The notes under the pieces: model-generated
What the model saw: only the letters and a program-made list of their open reading frames with translations
What the model was told of the DNA's origin: nothing
Database searches by the model: none
Origin: Methylacidimicrobium sp. B4
GTDB taxonomy: Bacteria > Verrucomicrobiota > Verrucomicrobiia > Methylacidiphilales > Methylacidiphilaceae
Assembly: GCF_017310545.1 (NCBI RefSeq)
Contig: NZ_CP066203.1
Coordinates: forward strand, 186,001 to 250,000
Direction: 5' to 3'
Length of the DNA stretch: 64,000 bases
In this document: positions 9,141 through 18,181 of the stretch, one piece after another
Position numbering within the stretch: the first letter of the stretch is position 1
Layout: each line of letters begins with the position of its first letter
Position numbers and translations under genes: made by a program

Positions 9141-9655
9141 AGATCGAGCGTCATCCGGACGCGGCCGTTTTCCACTTCGAACCGGGAGAGCGGGAGATCT
9201 TGGTCTCCTCGCTCCTCGAGCTCCGCAAGCACTACCAGACCGATTTGTCCCAGATGTCGGAAGCGATGCAGAGCCATTGGCGCGGTGTCCTGACGCGAGG
9301 TGAGGGCTTCGAGGAGGACGAGGAGATTCCGGGTGGGGCCGAGGAGCTCGAGGCCGAGCGGCTGAGCTGGCGTCCGGAGCGGGTGGAGCTTCTCAACCGG
9401 TGGCTTGCGCCAGAAAGCCCGTTGCAACACGCTGTGCAGCCGTCCTTACGTCTCAGCCAAGGAGAGGTCGACGAATTCCTGGCGATGCTCAACGACCGGC
9501 GGATCACGCTCGCGGTTGCCCAAGGGATCACCGATGAGCAGATGGAGTGGAATCCACTGACCGTCAAAGCGCGCGATCTCCAGCGAGCGCTCTGGGAAAT
9601 CCATTTCCTTGCCTATCTTCAGGAAGGCTGCGTCTCCGCGTTCCTGGAGGAATAG
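9137..9655 (+). CDS. DUF2017-family protein, translationally coupled to clpS
   Basis: A 172-residue acidic soluble protein starting at a GTG that overlaps the clpS stop codon. It opens MKIERHPDAAVFHFEPGE and has a C-terminal block with LAVAQGITDEQMEW. DUF2017 proteins are encoded beside clpS in actinobacteria; their function is not established. The 4-bp overlap implies fixed stoichiometry with ClpS, so a role in substrate delivery or Clp regulation is a reasonable inference. No catalytic motif is visible. Confidence 0.8.
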   Translation: MKIERHPDAAVFHFEPGEREILVSSLLELRKHYQTDLSQMSEAMQSHWRGVLTRGEGFEEDEEIPGGAEELEAERLSWRPERVELLNRWLAPESPLQHAVQPSLRLSQGEVDEFLAMLNDRRITLAVAQGITDEQMEWNPLTVKARDLQRALWEIHFLAYLQEGCVSAFLEE

Positions 9656-9731
9656 CCCGATTGCGGGCTTCGCCCGGAAATCGAAAAGCCCGGTGGTTGC
9701 GGTCTTCCTTCCAACCATGGTAAACGGGGGC

Positions 9732-10469
9732 ATGAAACGATCCATTCCGAACGAAATTCGCAATGCCCAAGGGGAACGACTCGACTTCGCCTACCAGGGA
9801 GGATCGCCCGATAATCCGACTCTGGTCGTGATCGGCCACGGCATTACCGCCCACAAGGATAGGCCGATGCTGATCGAGCTCTCCAACGTGCTTTCCCGCA
9901 ATGGGATTCATTCCCTCCGCTTTTCCTTCTCCGGCAACGGCGCTTCGGAAGGGAAGTTCGAGGAGTTCACTCCCAGCAAGGAGGTAGCGGACCTGGGCTC
10001 GGTTCTCGACGCCCTTGGGGACTGGCATGTGGGCTATGCGGGGCATAGCCTCGGGGCGCTTGTGGGGGTCTTGCGGGCGAACGAGGATTCGCGCATCCAT
10101 TTCCTGATCTCGATCGCCGGGATGGCCCATTCGGCCGCCTTCGCCAAGCGCGAGTTCGGCGAGGTGACACCGGGAGCGGGCTGCATGTGGGACATGCCGC
10201 AGTTCCCCCTATCCCGGGCGCTGATCGACGACATGAACCGGATTGGCAGCGTGGTGGAGACTGCGCGGAAGATCCGGCTGCCCTGGCTCTTCGTCCATGG
10301 CCTCGCCGATGATGTCGTGCCTCCCCAGGACTCGAAGGATCTCTTTGCGGTGGCTTCCGGACCGAAGCGGCTCGTTGAGATTCCCGGGTCGGATCATCTC
10401 TTTCCCGACGCTCATGCCACGACCATGGCGAACGCCGTCGCCTCGTGGCTCAAGGAGCTGAAGCCCTAA
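9732..10469 (+). CDS. Alpha/beta hydrolase (serine hydrolase)
   Basis: A 245-residue protein with the nucleophile elbow GHSLG (Ser106), an oxyanion-region HGITAHKD near residue 37, a late acid-bearing strand (FVHGLADDVVP) and a catalytic-His candidate in GSDHLF near the C-terminus. This matches the small dienelactone hydrolase/acyl-esterase group; the substrate cannot be read from the sequence. The start is uncertain: ATG 9732 has GGGGG only 1 nt upstream, while ATG 9717 is in frame 15 bp earlier. The gene is followed by a strong hairpin and probably ends its transcript. Confidence 0.85.
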   Translation: MKRSIPNEIRNAQGERLDFAYQGGSPDNPTLVVIGHGITAHKDRPMLIELSNVLSRNGIHSLRFSFSGNGASEGKFEEFTPSKEVADLGSVLDALGDWHVGYAGHSLGALVGVLRANEDSRIHFLISIAGMAHSAAFAKREFGEVTPGAGCMWDMPQFPLSRALIDDMNRIGSVVETARKIRLPWLFVHGLADDVVPPQDSKDLFAVASGPKRLVEIPGSDHLFPDAHATTMANAVASWLKELKP

Positions 10470-10485
10470 GAGGAGTTCTCTTCTT

Positions 10486-10523
10486 GGGACGGCCTCGGGA
10501 GGCGCTGCGCCCGAGGCTGTCCC
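10486..10523. terminator. Strong hairpin after the alpha/beta hydrolase
   Basis: A 14-bp stem, GGGACGGCCTCGGG against CCCGAGGCTGTCCC with one G-U pair, and a 10-nt loop. No T-run follows, so it may be a terminator of the non-canonical type or an RNA-stability element. It starts 16 bp after the hydrolase stop. Confidence 0.55.
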
Positions 10524-10733
10524 GGCGAGCCGGAAAGGCCCCCCATCGCTTTCTGCGGAGGCGCGGCATCGGCTTGACTTTTGCGCCTTTTCTCCGAGAT
10601 TGCGTTACCACGCAGCGCGGCGATGTCAGGGTGGAAGAGGGGGGAGCTGGATCGTGAAACCGGCCAAGGCGGAGACGGCGGCTTCACGAGGCGAGGTAAG
10701 TGCTTACGCTCGGTAAGCTCTTATTGCGGAAGA

Positions 10734-12356
10734 ATGCTGGTTGCTGCCCTGCTCACGTTGTCTCGACCGGTGCCTTCCCTTCTGCGAGCTTCCTTCGAGC
10801 CTTGGGGAAAGCCGGGGAGAGCGACCTGGGGACGATCGCGACGCCGAAGCTGCCGGAACCACCCGCGTGGAAGGGGGGGCCTCGTCCTTCCCAGTGCCTG
10901 GATCGGGGTCGCTTCCCTCTTGCTGGCTGGCTGCGCCTACCTGCCCAAGGATAGCAAGCCCGCGACTCCGCTCGCCCCCCCCGCGATGGCGGCGACCGTC
11001 GCCTCGCTCCCAGCGGAGACGGTCTCGGTTGCCGACCAGTGGCCCCAGAACTTCTGGTGGCGGAGCCTCGATTGCCGGGAGCTCGACCGGATCATGCACC
11101 TGGCGCTCACGAGCAACCCGGACCTCCGGGCGACGGTCGACCGCGTCCACCAGGCATGGGCGATGGCCGCCGGGGCCCGCGGGCGCTACCTCCCCTCGGT
11201 CGGACTGCGCCCGTGGCTGGCCAGCTCGACCTTTGGTGTCTGGGGCTTTCCGGGCTCGAGCTTCTTTGGCCCGTTTGGAGGCAACTCGTTTTTCTTTGCG
11301 GATATCATCCCTCTCTTTACGAGCTACCATGTCGATCTCTGGGGCGAAGATCGCGCCCGGGTTCGTGCGGCCGTAGGGGAGGCGCGCGCGGAGGAGTCCG
11401 AAGTCGCTGTTGCCCGGCTGCTGCTGGGTGCCACCGTGGCTCGGCGGTATGTGCGGCTGGCCGCAGCGGAAGAGGAGCTCCGCCTGGCGCGGCGGAGAGA
11501 GGATCTCGCCCGCGAGCTGCTCTCCCTTTCCCGGGTGCGGGTCGGCCAAGGGGTCGACAGCCTCTTTCCGGTGCATACGGCCGAGGAACGCCTGGAGCAG
11601 GCGCGTCAGGAGGTGGCCGGGCTCGAGCGGGAGAGCCAGAGCCTGAGGAATGAAATTGCCCGGCTTTCCGGGCAGGGACCGGACTGGGGTCGGACCCTGG
11701 TCGTCTCCGAGACGAGCTTCCCCCGGCGCTTCCCTCTGCCCGAGCGGATCGCCTTCGACCTCCTGGGCCACCGGCCGGATGTTGCCGTAGCGCGCTGGAG
11801 GGCGCAAGCCGCTGCCAACCAGGTAAAGGTGGCGAAAACCGCATTCTATCCGAATCTCAACCTGGTTGCCTGGCTCGGCTTTCAAACCCTCAACTTTTCG
11901 ACCCTCTTTCTCTCTCCCGGCGTTCCCCTCATGTACATCTTGGGACCCGCCATCACCCTTCCGATCTTCCAAGGCGGACGGCTGACAGCCGAGCTCGAGG
12001 CCACCGCCGAGGAGTACCACATCGCGGTGGAACGATATAACAGCGTCCTGCTCTCGGCGTTGCAACAGGTCGCCGATGCGCTCGTCTACTGGCAGGAAGC
12101 GCTCAAGGATCTGGAGGCGCAGGAGAGGGCGGTGAAGGCTGCTTCGGCAAACGTCGAGCTTGCCCGACGCCTCTTCGCTTCCGGGCTCAACGTGCGCCAG
12201 GATCTGCTCGAGGCGCAATATCGCCTGGCGGAGGCGGAAAGCCGGCTCAGTGTGCGCCACGCCCAGCATGTGGATTCGGCGGTGGGCCTTTTGATCGCCC
12301 TGGGCGGCGGCTTCGAGCCCACGATGGAGCCCGAGTGGCCGCGCAAGGAGTCATGA
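10734..12356 (+). CDS. Outer-membrane efflux lipoprotein, TolC/NodT (OprM) family
   Basis: This is the outer-membrane channel of a tripartite efflux pump. A lipobox LLAGC places the lipidated Cys at residue 67, followed by two TolC-like repeats with long amphipathic helices (for example EDLARELLSLSRVRVGQGVDS and RLFASGLNVRQDLLEAQYRLAEAE) and the strand region ILGPAITLPIFQGGRL. The in-frame ATG at 10734 leaves an unusually long 66-residue leader; no closer ATG exists, so the true start may be a TTG (10758) or GTG (10770). The stop overlaps the next gene's ATG (ATGA), showing coupling with the HlyD adaptor. Confidence 0.85.
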   Translation: MLVAALLTLSRPVPSLLRASFEPWGKPGRATWGRSRRRSCRNHPRGRGGLVLPSAWIGVASLLLAGCAYLPKDSKPATPLAPPAMAATVASLPAETVSVADQWPQNFWWRSLDCRELDRIMHLALTSNPDLRATVDRVHQAWAMAAGARGRYLPSVGLRPWLASSTFGVWGFPGSSFFGPFGGNSFFFADIIPLFTSYHVDLWGEDRARVRAAVGEARAEESEVAVARLLLGATVARRYVRLAAAEEELRLARRREDLARELLSLSRVRVGQGVDSLFPVHTAEERLEQARQEVAGLERESQSLRNEIARLSGQGPDWGRTLVVSETSFPRRFPLPERIAFDLLGHRPDVAVARWRAQAAANQVKVAKTAFYPNLNLVAWLGFQTLNFSTLFLSPGVPLMYILGPAITLPIFQGGRLTAELEATAEEYHIAVERYNSVLLSALQQVADALVYWQEALKDLEAQERAVKAASANVELARRLFASGLNVRQDLLEAQYRLAEAESRLSVRHAQHVDSAVGLLIALGGGFEPTMEPEWPRKES

Positions 12357-13648
12357 TTCGCGAGCTTTGGGAGCGGTGGCAAACGGAGCTTTCCCGCCAA
12401 CTGCTTGCCCGGACTCCTCCGCGGCTTCGCCGACGAGTGATCCGGAACCGTCGGCTGCTCCTCTTCGCCGGGCTCGTCGCATGCGGCTCGGTAGTTTTGC
12501 TGCTCTGGTGGTGGCTCTTTTTCAGCCGCTGGGTGGTGACCAACGACGCCTACGTGACGGGAAATCTCGTTCCCGTGAAATCGCAGGTGAAGGGCACGGT
12601 CGTCGAGGTGCGCTACGAGAACACGCAGTTCGTTCGGCAGGGCGCGGTGCTCGTCCGACTCGACGGGCTCGATGCCCGCGTCGCCTTGGAAGGAGCGGAA
12701 GCAAAATTGGGCGAAACGGTCCGGCGCGTAGAAGCGCTCTTCAGCCAGGTAGCCCTCGATAAGCAGAAGATCTTGGCGGAGAAGGCGCGATTGGAGCGGC
12801 TCCGCCACGACCTGGCGCGCTACCGGGAAGTGGCGCCCTACGGAGCGATCCCGATGCAACTGGTCGATGACACCGAATGTCAGATCCGGGAGATCGAAGC
12901 GACCGTCCGGCAGGCGGAGGCTGACTGGCAGGCGGCGGAAGCCCAGATCCAGCGGACAACCGTAGAGCGCCATCCCGCAGTTCTTGACGCTGCGAGCGCT
13001 CTCAAGAGAGCCTATCTCGATTACATCCGCCGGGAGGTTCGCGCGCCCGTCGCCGGATTCGTCGCCAACCGTCGCGTCCAGCCCGGGGACGAGGTCCATC
13101 CGGAAACTCCGCTCATGGCCGTCGTTCCGCTCGACTACCTCTGGGTCGAAGCAAATTACCGGGAGCGAGAGCTCCGGCGGGTGCGTCCGGGCCAGGATGT
13201 GCACATCAGGATTGATCTCTACGGCCGCCATCTGCGCTATCATGGGCTGGTCGAGGGCCTCGTTGCGGGAACCGGCAGCGTCTTCGGGCTCCTTCCTCCG
13301 GAAAACGCCACGGGGAACTATATCCACATTGTCGAACGGGTGCCGGTCCGGATCCGGCTATCCGAGAAGGAGCTTCGTGCCAATCCGTTGCGTCCGGGGC
13401 TCTCCGCCGTCACGGCCATCCACGTGAGCGAGCAGGGGAGCTCGGTTCTCGACTCGCTCGCCCGTTTCCCGAAGGAGAAGTACGAAGCGCCCTTTTACGA
13501 GAAGGAGCTGGCTGGTGCCGAGGAGATGATCGAGCGGATCATTACCGCCAACCGGAGGCTTTCCCGTTTTTCGGAAGGATCGCGGGAGGGGGGCAGAGCG
13601 CCTTCTGGCCCCCCAGTCCCCACAGCCCCTTCCCAAGGGGGCCCATGA
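12353..13648 (+). CDS. emrA: Periplasmic adaptor of efflux pump, HlyD/EmrA family
   Basis: A 431-residue membrane-fusion protein with one N-terminal transmembrane helix (about residues 38-60), the EmrA-like first beta strand VVTNDAYVTGNLVPVKSQV, a lipoyl/barrel-sandwich half-motif (TVVEVRYENTQFVRQGAVLV), a coiled-coil hairpin with alternating Arg/Glu/Ala, the second half-motif RAPVAGFVANRRVQPGDEV, and a beta-barrel domain. AAGGAG sits just before the ATG, which overlaps the upstream TGA. It joins the inner-membrane MFS pump to the TolC-type channel. The Pro-rich tail (PPVPTAPSQGGP) lies outside the conserved domain. Confidence 0.9.
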   Translation: MIRELWERWQTELSRQLLARTPPRLRRRVIRNRRLLLFAGLVACGSVVLLLWWWLFFSRWVVTNDAYVTGNLVPVKSQVKGTVVEVRYENTQFVRQGAVLVRLDGLDARVALEGAEAKLGETVRRVEALFSQVALDKQKILAEKARLERLRHDLARYREVAPYGAIPMQLVDDTECQIREIEATVRQAEADWQAAEAQIQRTTVERHPAVLDAASALKRAYLDYIRREVRAPVAGFVANRRVQPGDEVHPETPLMAVVPLDYLWVEANYRERELRRVRPGQDVHIRIDLYGRHLRYHGLVEGLVAGTGSVFGLLPPENATGNYIHIVERVPVRIRLSEKELRANPLRPGLSAVTAIHVSEQGSSVLDSLARFPKEKYEAPFYEKELAGAEEMIERIITANRRLSRFSEGSREGGRAPSGPPVPTAPSQGGP

Positions 13649-13661
13649 GACGGCGGATCGG

Positions 13662-15185
13662 ATGAAGCCCGAGATTGCCCTGCATGGATGGCGGTCCTGG
13701 GTGATCCAGATCGTCCTTCCGCTGGAGTTTCTCCTCGCGGTCTACGGCTCTTCCTCCTATGCGCCGATGGCGCTCTACGCGGTGGGCGCGCTGGGACAGA
13801 GCCCGAGCCATGCCTTCTGGAGCATGGCGATCTTCTTCAGCGGGCAGGGCATCGGGACGTTCCTGGCGACCTGGGCATCTCGCCGGTTCCGGCCGGTTCC
13901 TGCGCTCCTCGCCTCCTGTCTGGGCATGAGCGCCTTCTCCTTTCTTTGCGGCCTGATCCCCGATTTCTATCTCTTCCTCACCTTTCGGCTCCTGCTCGGC
14001 TTCTTTTCGGGAATGGGGATGATCCTCGCCCAGTTCATCATGCTCCGCTTCCATCCAATCGAACGCTGGCCCAACCTCATCACCGGCTTTGGCTTGCTCC
14101 TGATCAGCGGCTTTGCCTTTGGCCCGAGCGTGGGCGCCATGCTGGAAGAGGCGGTCGGCTGGCGTGCCTTTTTCTCCCTCACGGCTCTCCTCCATCTTTT
14201 CTTCTGCGGCCTCCTCTGGGCGCTCCTCTCCCGCCGCCAGGAAAAGCGCGTGCCCTTCCGGTTCGATTGGGTGGGTCTTGGCCTCGTGCTCTCTTTCACG
14301 CTCGCCTTTCAGACGATGGTCGTTCGCGGGCAGGACGAGGACTGGTACAACTCGACCTTCATCGTCGTCCTGGTCGTGGTCGGGGTGCTCTCCCTGATCG
14401 CTTTTGGGATCTGGGAGCTGGGCGAGAAAAAGCCGCTCGTCGGCGTCCGGCTCTTCCTCCAGCCGCATTACGCGATCGGGGTTCTGGCCAACTCGGTCCT
14501 CCTGCTGCTCGCCTTCGGGATGCTCGCCATCATCCTCATCCATCTCCAGACGCTGAGCGGCTATACGCCCGATCTGGCCGCCTGGGTCTTCTTGCCGCTG
14601 TTCCTGTTCATGCCCCTTGGCTGGATCTTGGCCACCTATCTCAATCGCCACGTCGATGCGCGTTGGTCCTCGGCTCTCTACCTGCTCGGCTTTGCCGGCT
14701 ACGCCTACTGGGTGAGCGGCTATGACTACTTCCAACGACGATCGTGGTATACCTACTCGCTGGGATCCCAGCTCCTCGAGGGGGCCTGCCTGGGAGCGAT
14801 CGCCACCCTGAGTGCCCTCACCCTGCGTGGGACTCCTCGTCACCGGGAAAGCGCGGCAGCCGAAACCCTGATTTTGGTGCGTACCTACGCGATGAGCTGG
14901 GGACCGGGTCTCTTGGAAACCCTTCTCATCCATCGGATGGCCTTCCAGCAGACGCGCCTGGTCGAAACCGCTCCCCGGGGCGCCCCGGCCTTTGCCCAGG
15001 CGGTCGACCGACTCTTGCAATCGGACGCTTCCCCGCTGCAAGCCATTCAGGTTCTAGGGCGCTACGCCTCAAACCACGCCGCGATCCTGGCCTTCGACGA
15101 CGTCTTCCGGTTCTGCGCCTGGTGCTTTGTCGTCCTGGCGATCCTGGTCTCCACGCCGCTTGCCAAGAAGCGAGCGCCCTCTTAA
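13662..15185 (+). CDS. emrB: MFS drug efflux transporter, DHA2 (EmrB-like) family
   Basis: A 507-residue polytopic membrane protein with about 14 hydrophobic segments. The early loop shows ASRRFRPVPALLASCLGMSAFSF, and FRLLLGFFSGMGMILAQFIMLRFHP resembles the motif-C/gating region of DHA2 exporters. As the inner-membrane, proton-driven member of the OMF-MFP-MFS operon it should export hydrophobic or anionic compounds; the substrate is unknown. It begins 13 bp after the adaptor gene. Its last 4 bp overlap the 3' end of convergent glgP, so the two genes share their terminal bases. Confidence 0.88.
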   Translation: MKPEIALHGWRSWVIQIVLPLEFLLAVYGSSSYAPMALYAVGALGQSPSHAFWSMAIFFSGQGIGTFLATWASRRFRPVPALLASCLGMSAFSFLCGLIPDFYLFLTFRLLLGFFSGMGMILAQFIMLRFHPIERWPNLITGFGLLLISGFAFGPSVGAMLEEAVGWRAFFSLTALLHLFFCGLLWALLSRRQEKRVPFRFDWVGLGLVLSFTLAFQTMVVRGQDEDWYNSTFIVVLVVVGVLSLIAFGIWELGEKKPLVGVRLFLQPHYAIGVLANSVLLLLAFGMLAIILIHLQTLSGYTPDLAAWVFLPLFLFMPLGWILATYLNRHVDARWSSALYLLGFAGYAYWVSGYDYFQRRSWYTYSLGSQLLEGACLGAIATLSALTLRGTPRHRESAAAETLILVRTYAMSWGPGLLETLLIHRMAFQQTRLVETAPRGAPAFAQAVDRLLQSDASPLQAIQVLGRYASNHAAILAFDDVFRFCAWCFVVLAILVSTPLAKKRAPS

Positions 15186-17638
15186 GGGGCGAGCGGGGTG
15201 AGCCGCCAGATCCCGTCCGCATACTCCCGGATCGAGCGGTCGCTCGAAAACCGCCCGACCGAAGCGGTGTTCTCCAGGACCATGGGAAGCCAGCGGGACT
15301 TGTCCCGGTAGGCTTGTTCGGCTTGGCGCTGGGCGGCCAGGTAGGCCGCGAAGTCGGCCAGCACGAGGAAGGGGTCTCCCCCTTCCAAGAGGCTGGATCG
15401 GAGTGGGGCGAGCACCGAGGGCGGCTCCCCGGGGGTGAGGTCGCCCGAGCCGATCCAGTCGAGAATTGCCCGGATCTCTGGATCGGCCTCGTAGATCTCC
15501 CACGGGGTATAGCCGGACTCGATCCGATCGGTCACCTCTTGGGCGGTCAGGCCGAAGATGAAGATGTTCTCCGGGCCGACCGCCTCTCGGATCTCGACGT
15601 TGGCTCCATCCAAGGTGCCGATCGTGACCGCCCCGTTGAGGGCCAGCTTCATGTTGCCCGTGCCCGAGGCCTCCTTCCCGGCGGTCGAGATCTGCTCCGA
15701 GAGGTCGGCGGCGGGAATGATGCGCGAGGCTCGGGAGACACCATAGTTCGGGACGAAGGCGACTTGCAGCTTCCCGAAGGCTTGGGGATCGCCATTGATC
15801 CGGGAAGCCACCGCGTTGATCGCCTTGATGATGCACTTGGCCAGGTCGTATCCCGGTGCGGCCTTCCCGCCGAAGAGGAAGAGCCTGGGTGGGAACTCCT
15901 CCTGGGGGTGCTCGAGGATCCTCCGGTAGAGCCAGAGGATATGGAGGAGGTTCAGATGCTGCCGCTTGTATTCATGGATGCGCTTGATCTGCACATCGAA
16001 GAGCGCATCTGGATCTGCGCTGATCCCGCACCACTCCCGCAGGCAGTCCGCGAGCCGGACCTTGTTCGTCCGCTTGATCGCGGCATAGCGCTCCCGGAAG
16101 GAGGCATCGTCAAAGAACTTCCGAAGCTCTCCAAGGCGCGAAAGATCGGTGATCCAGGCTTCGCCCAGAGCCTCGGTCAAGAGAGAGGCGAGCTGCGGGT
16201 TGGCTCCCAGGAGCCAGACCCGGGGGGTGATCCCGTTGGTCACGTTCCGGAACTTTCCGGGAAAGAGCGCCGCGAAGTCGGGAAAGAGGCGGCTCTGGAG
16301 GAGCTCTGAGTGAAGAGCCGAGACCCCGTTGACCGAAAAGCTCCCGACCACGGCCAGGTGGGCCATGCGGACCGCCTTGGTCTGGTTCTCCTCGATCAGC
16401 GAAATGGCTCGGCGCCGGGCCTGGGCCGCCTCGTCGGTGGCGGGAACCGTTTCGAGGAGCCGCCGATTGATCTCGTAGAGGATCTCCAGATGCCGGGGAA
16501 GCACTCGGTGGAAGAGGGGGACCGACCAGGTTTCGAGCGCTTCCGGGAGGAGGGTGTGGTTGGTGTAGGCGAAGATCCGGGTGACCCAGGTCCATGCCAC
16601 TTCCCACTCCATCCGCCGCTCGTCGATCAGGATCCGCATCAGCTCGACGATCGCGATGGCCGGGTGGGTGTCGTTCAGGTGGATGACGACCTTTTCCGGA
16701 AAGAGCTCCCAGTCGTGATGCTCCGCCTCGAAGCGGCGAAGGATGTCCCGGAGGGAGCAGGCGACGAAGAAGTATTGCTGGACTAGGCGCAGCTCCTTGC
16801 CGCTCTCGGTCTTGTCGTTGGGATAGAGGACCTTCGTGATGGATTCACAGAAGCTCTTTTCTCCGACCGCCTCGAAGTAGCCTCCGCGGTTGAATGCGTC
16901 GAGGTCGAACTCTCGAGTCGACTTGGCGCTCCAAAGGCGGAGCAGGTTGACCGTGTTGCCCCCGAAGCCCGCGACCGGGATGTCGAAGGGAAGGCCGAGG
17001 ACGTCGCGGCAGCCGGTCCAGCAGCAGCCGCCCTCCCGGTGGTCGATCCTCCCGTAGAGATGGACCGTCTGGGAGATCTCGGGATGGAGGATCTCCCAGG
17101 GGCTGCCGAACCGGTGCCAATCATCCGGGCGTTCGATCTGGTATCCCCGGGAAAAGTCCTGCTGAAAGAGGCCGAACTCATAATGGATCCCGTAGCCGAT
17201 CGCCGGCAGCTGCAGGGTAGCCAGCGACTCGAGGAAGCAGGCGGCGAGCCGGCCCAAGCCCCCGTTTCCGAGGCCCATCTCCCCTTCTTCCTGGCAGATC
17301 TCCTCCAGATCGATGTCGATCTGTCGCAGCGCCTCTCCGGTGAGATCCCAGAGGCCAAGGTTGAGGAGGTTCTGGCGCAGCAGGCGGCCCAGGAAGTATT
17401 CGAGCGAAAGGTAGTAGAGCCGACGAACGCCGCTGTTCTTATGCTCCTCCTGCGTCGCGAGGAGGCGCTCGACCAGGAAATCCCGCGTCATGAGCGAGGT
17501 GGCAAGCCACCAGTCCCGCGGGGTCGCGCTCTTTGGGACGCGGGCCAGGCTGAAGCGAAGGTGGGCGCCGATGCATTCCCGGATCGCACTCGGCGTGGCT
17601 TCCTTGGTAAAGCGAAAGGCTCCGAGAAAGGCGTTCAT
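15182..17638 (-). CDS. glgP: Glycogen/starch phosphorylase
   Basis: PLP-dependent phosphorolysis of alpha-1,4-glucans to glucose 1-phosphate. The protein has the early GNGGLGRLAACFLES, the substrate/PLP-region VIHLNDTHPA, QIKRIHEYKRQ and the PLP-lysine signature EASGTGNMKLALNG. From ATG 17638 it is 818 residues, matching the family. The frame extends upstream to 17923, and ATG 17713 has a better purine-rich stretch (GAGAGCAGACGAG), so a 25-residue longer form is possible. It implies storage and mobilisation of glycogen. Convergent with the efflux operon. Confidence 0.95.
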   Translation of the reverse strand: MNAFLGAFRFTKEATPSAIRECIGAHLRFSLARVPKSATPRDWWLATSLMTRDFLVERLLATQEEHKNSGVRRLYYLSLEYFLGRLLRQNLLNLGLWDLTGEALRQIDIDLEEICQEEGEMGLGNGGLGRLAACFLESLATLQLPAIGYGIHYEFGLFQQDFSRGYQIERPDDWHRFGSPWEILHPEISQTVHLYGRIDHREGGCCWTGCRDVLGLPFDIPVAGFGGNTVNLLRLWSAKSTREFDLDAFNRGGYFEAVGEKSFCESITKVLYPNDKTESGKELRLVQQYFFVACSLRDILRRFEAEHHDWELFPEKVVIHLNDTHPAIAIVELMRILIDERRMEWEVAWTWVTRIFAYTNHTLLPEALETWSVPLFHRVLPRHLEILYEINRRLLETVPATDEAAQARRRAISLIEENQTKAVRMAHLAVVGSFSVNGVSALHSELLQSRLFPDFAALFPGKFRNVTNGITPRVWLLGANPQLASLLTEALGEAWITDLSRLGELRKFFDDASFRERYAAIKRTNKVRLADCLREWCGISADPDALFDVQIKRIHEYKRQHLNLLHILWLYRRILEHPQEEFPPRLFLFGGKAAPGYDLAKCIIKAINAVASRINGDPQAFGKLQVAFVPNYGVSRASRIIPAADLSEQISTAGKEASGTGNMKLALNGAVTIGTLDGANVEIREAVGPENIFIFGLTAQEVTDRIESGYTPWEIYEADPEIRAILDWIGSGDLTPGEPPSVLAPLRSSLLEGGDPFLVLADFAAYLAAQRQAEQAYRDKSRWLPMVLENTASVGRFSSDRSIREYADGIWRLTPLAP

Positions 17639-18028
17639 GAAAGGAGGAATCTCCGGTGAGGGGGTCGGGCGGTCAAGCCCCAAACCGTGGCGGCTCACCC
17701 GATTCCTCTCCATCTCGTCTGCTCTCTTCGCCGGATCGGCCTCGCTGCGGGGAGCTCCATGATCTTGGGAAGACGTAGCAGGAGTCATGCCAGAATCGGC
17801 TGCGGCAAAGCTTCCGCTTGCCCTCCTTCTTGGGCGGGAGCGAAAATCGGGCTTCAGAGGCTTTCCGGCTCCGCGAACGACCACGAGCCTCCGGCTCCCG
17901 AAACGCGCCAAGCGTTCCTCCATTGCTGGTCAGTGGCACTCCTCCCGCGAAGAGAGCCGCCGGGTTCCGAGAAGCCCCGAGAAAGGTTTGACGGAGGCTC
18001 TCTTTCGCGCCACCCTTTGTGTTGCTTC
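17639..18028. other. Intergenic region between glgP and tRNA-Leu
   Basis: About 390 bp carrying the possible N-terminal extension of glgP (to 17923, minus strand) and the upstream region of tRNA-Leu. A TTGACG at 17989-17994 could be the -35 of a tRNA promoter, but no convincing -10 follows at the right spacing. No other gene is supported. Confidence 0.4.
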
Positions 18029-18112
18029 GCGCTCGTGGCGGAACGGCAGACGCGCTAGATTCAGGTTCTAGTGGGGCAACCCGTGGAGGTTCAAATCCTC
18101 TCGAGCGCACCA
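18029..18112 (+). tRNA. tRNA-Leu (anticodon CAG), CCA encoded
   Basis: Class II tRNA. Acceptor arm GCGCTCG pairs with CGAGCGC, followed by A and encoded CCA. The anticodon stem CTAGA/TCTAG holds loop TTCAGGT, giving anticodon CAG (reads CUG leucine codons). A short variable arm GGG-CAA-CCC and T arm GAGG-TTCAAAT-CCTC complete the fold. CTG is a frequent leucine codon in this GC-rich genome. Confidence 0.95.
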
Positions 18113-18117
18113 GAGCA

Positions 18118-18141
18118 AAGAATCCGCCGGATCGGCTTCTT
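18118..18141 (+). terminator. Hairpin just after tRNA-Leu
   Basis: AAGAA plus GCCG pair with CGGC plus TTCTT across a 3-nt loop, with a 3-nt bulge. It starts 5 nt after the CCA end and could terminate the tRNA transcript. Modest support. Confidence 0.35.
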
Positions 18142-18181
18142 CGTTACCAGAAGAGAAGAGCATCTTCCTGTGGAATCCTGC

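Noticed and set aside
10581-10733. Upstream extension of the OMF lipoprotein frame
   Set aside because: The extra N-terminal residues precede an already long leader and include no signal or conserved sequence.
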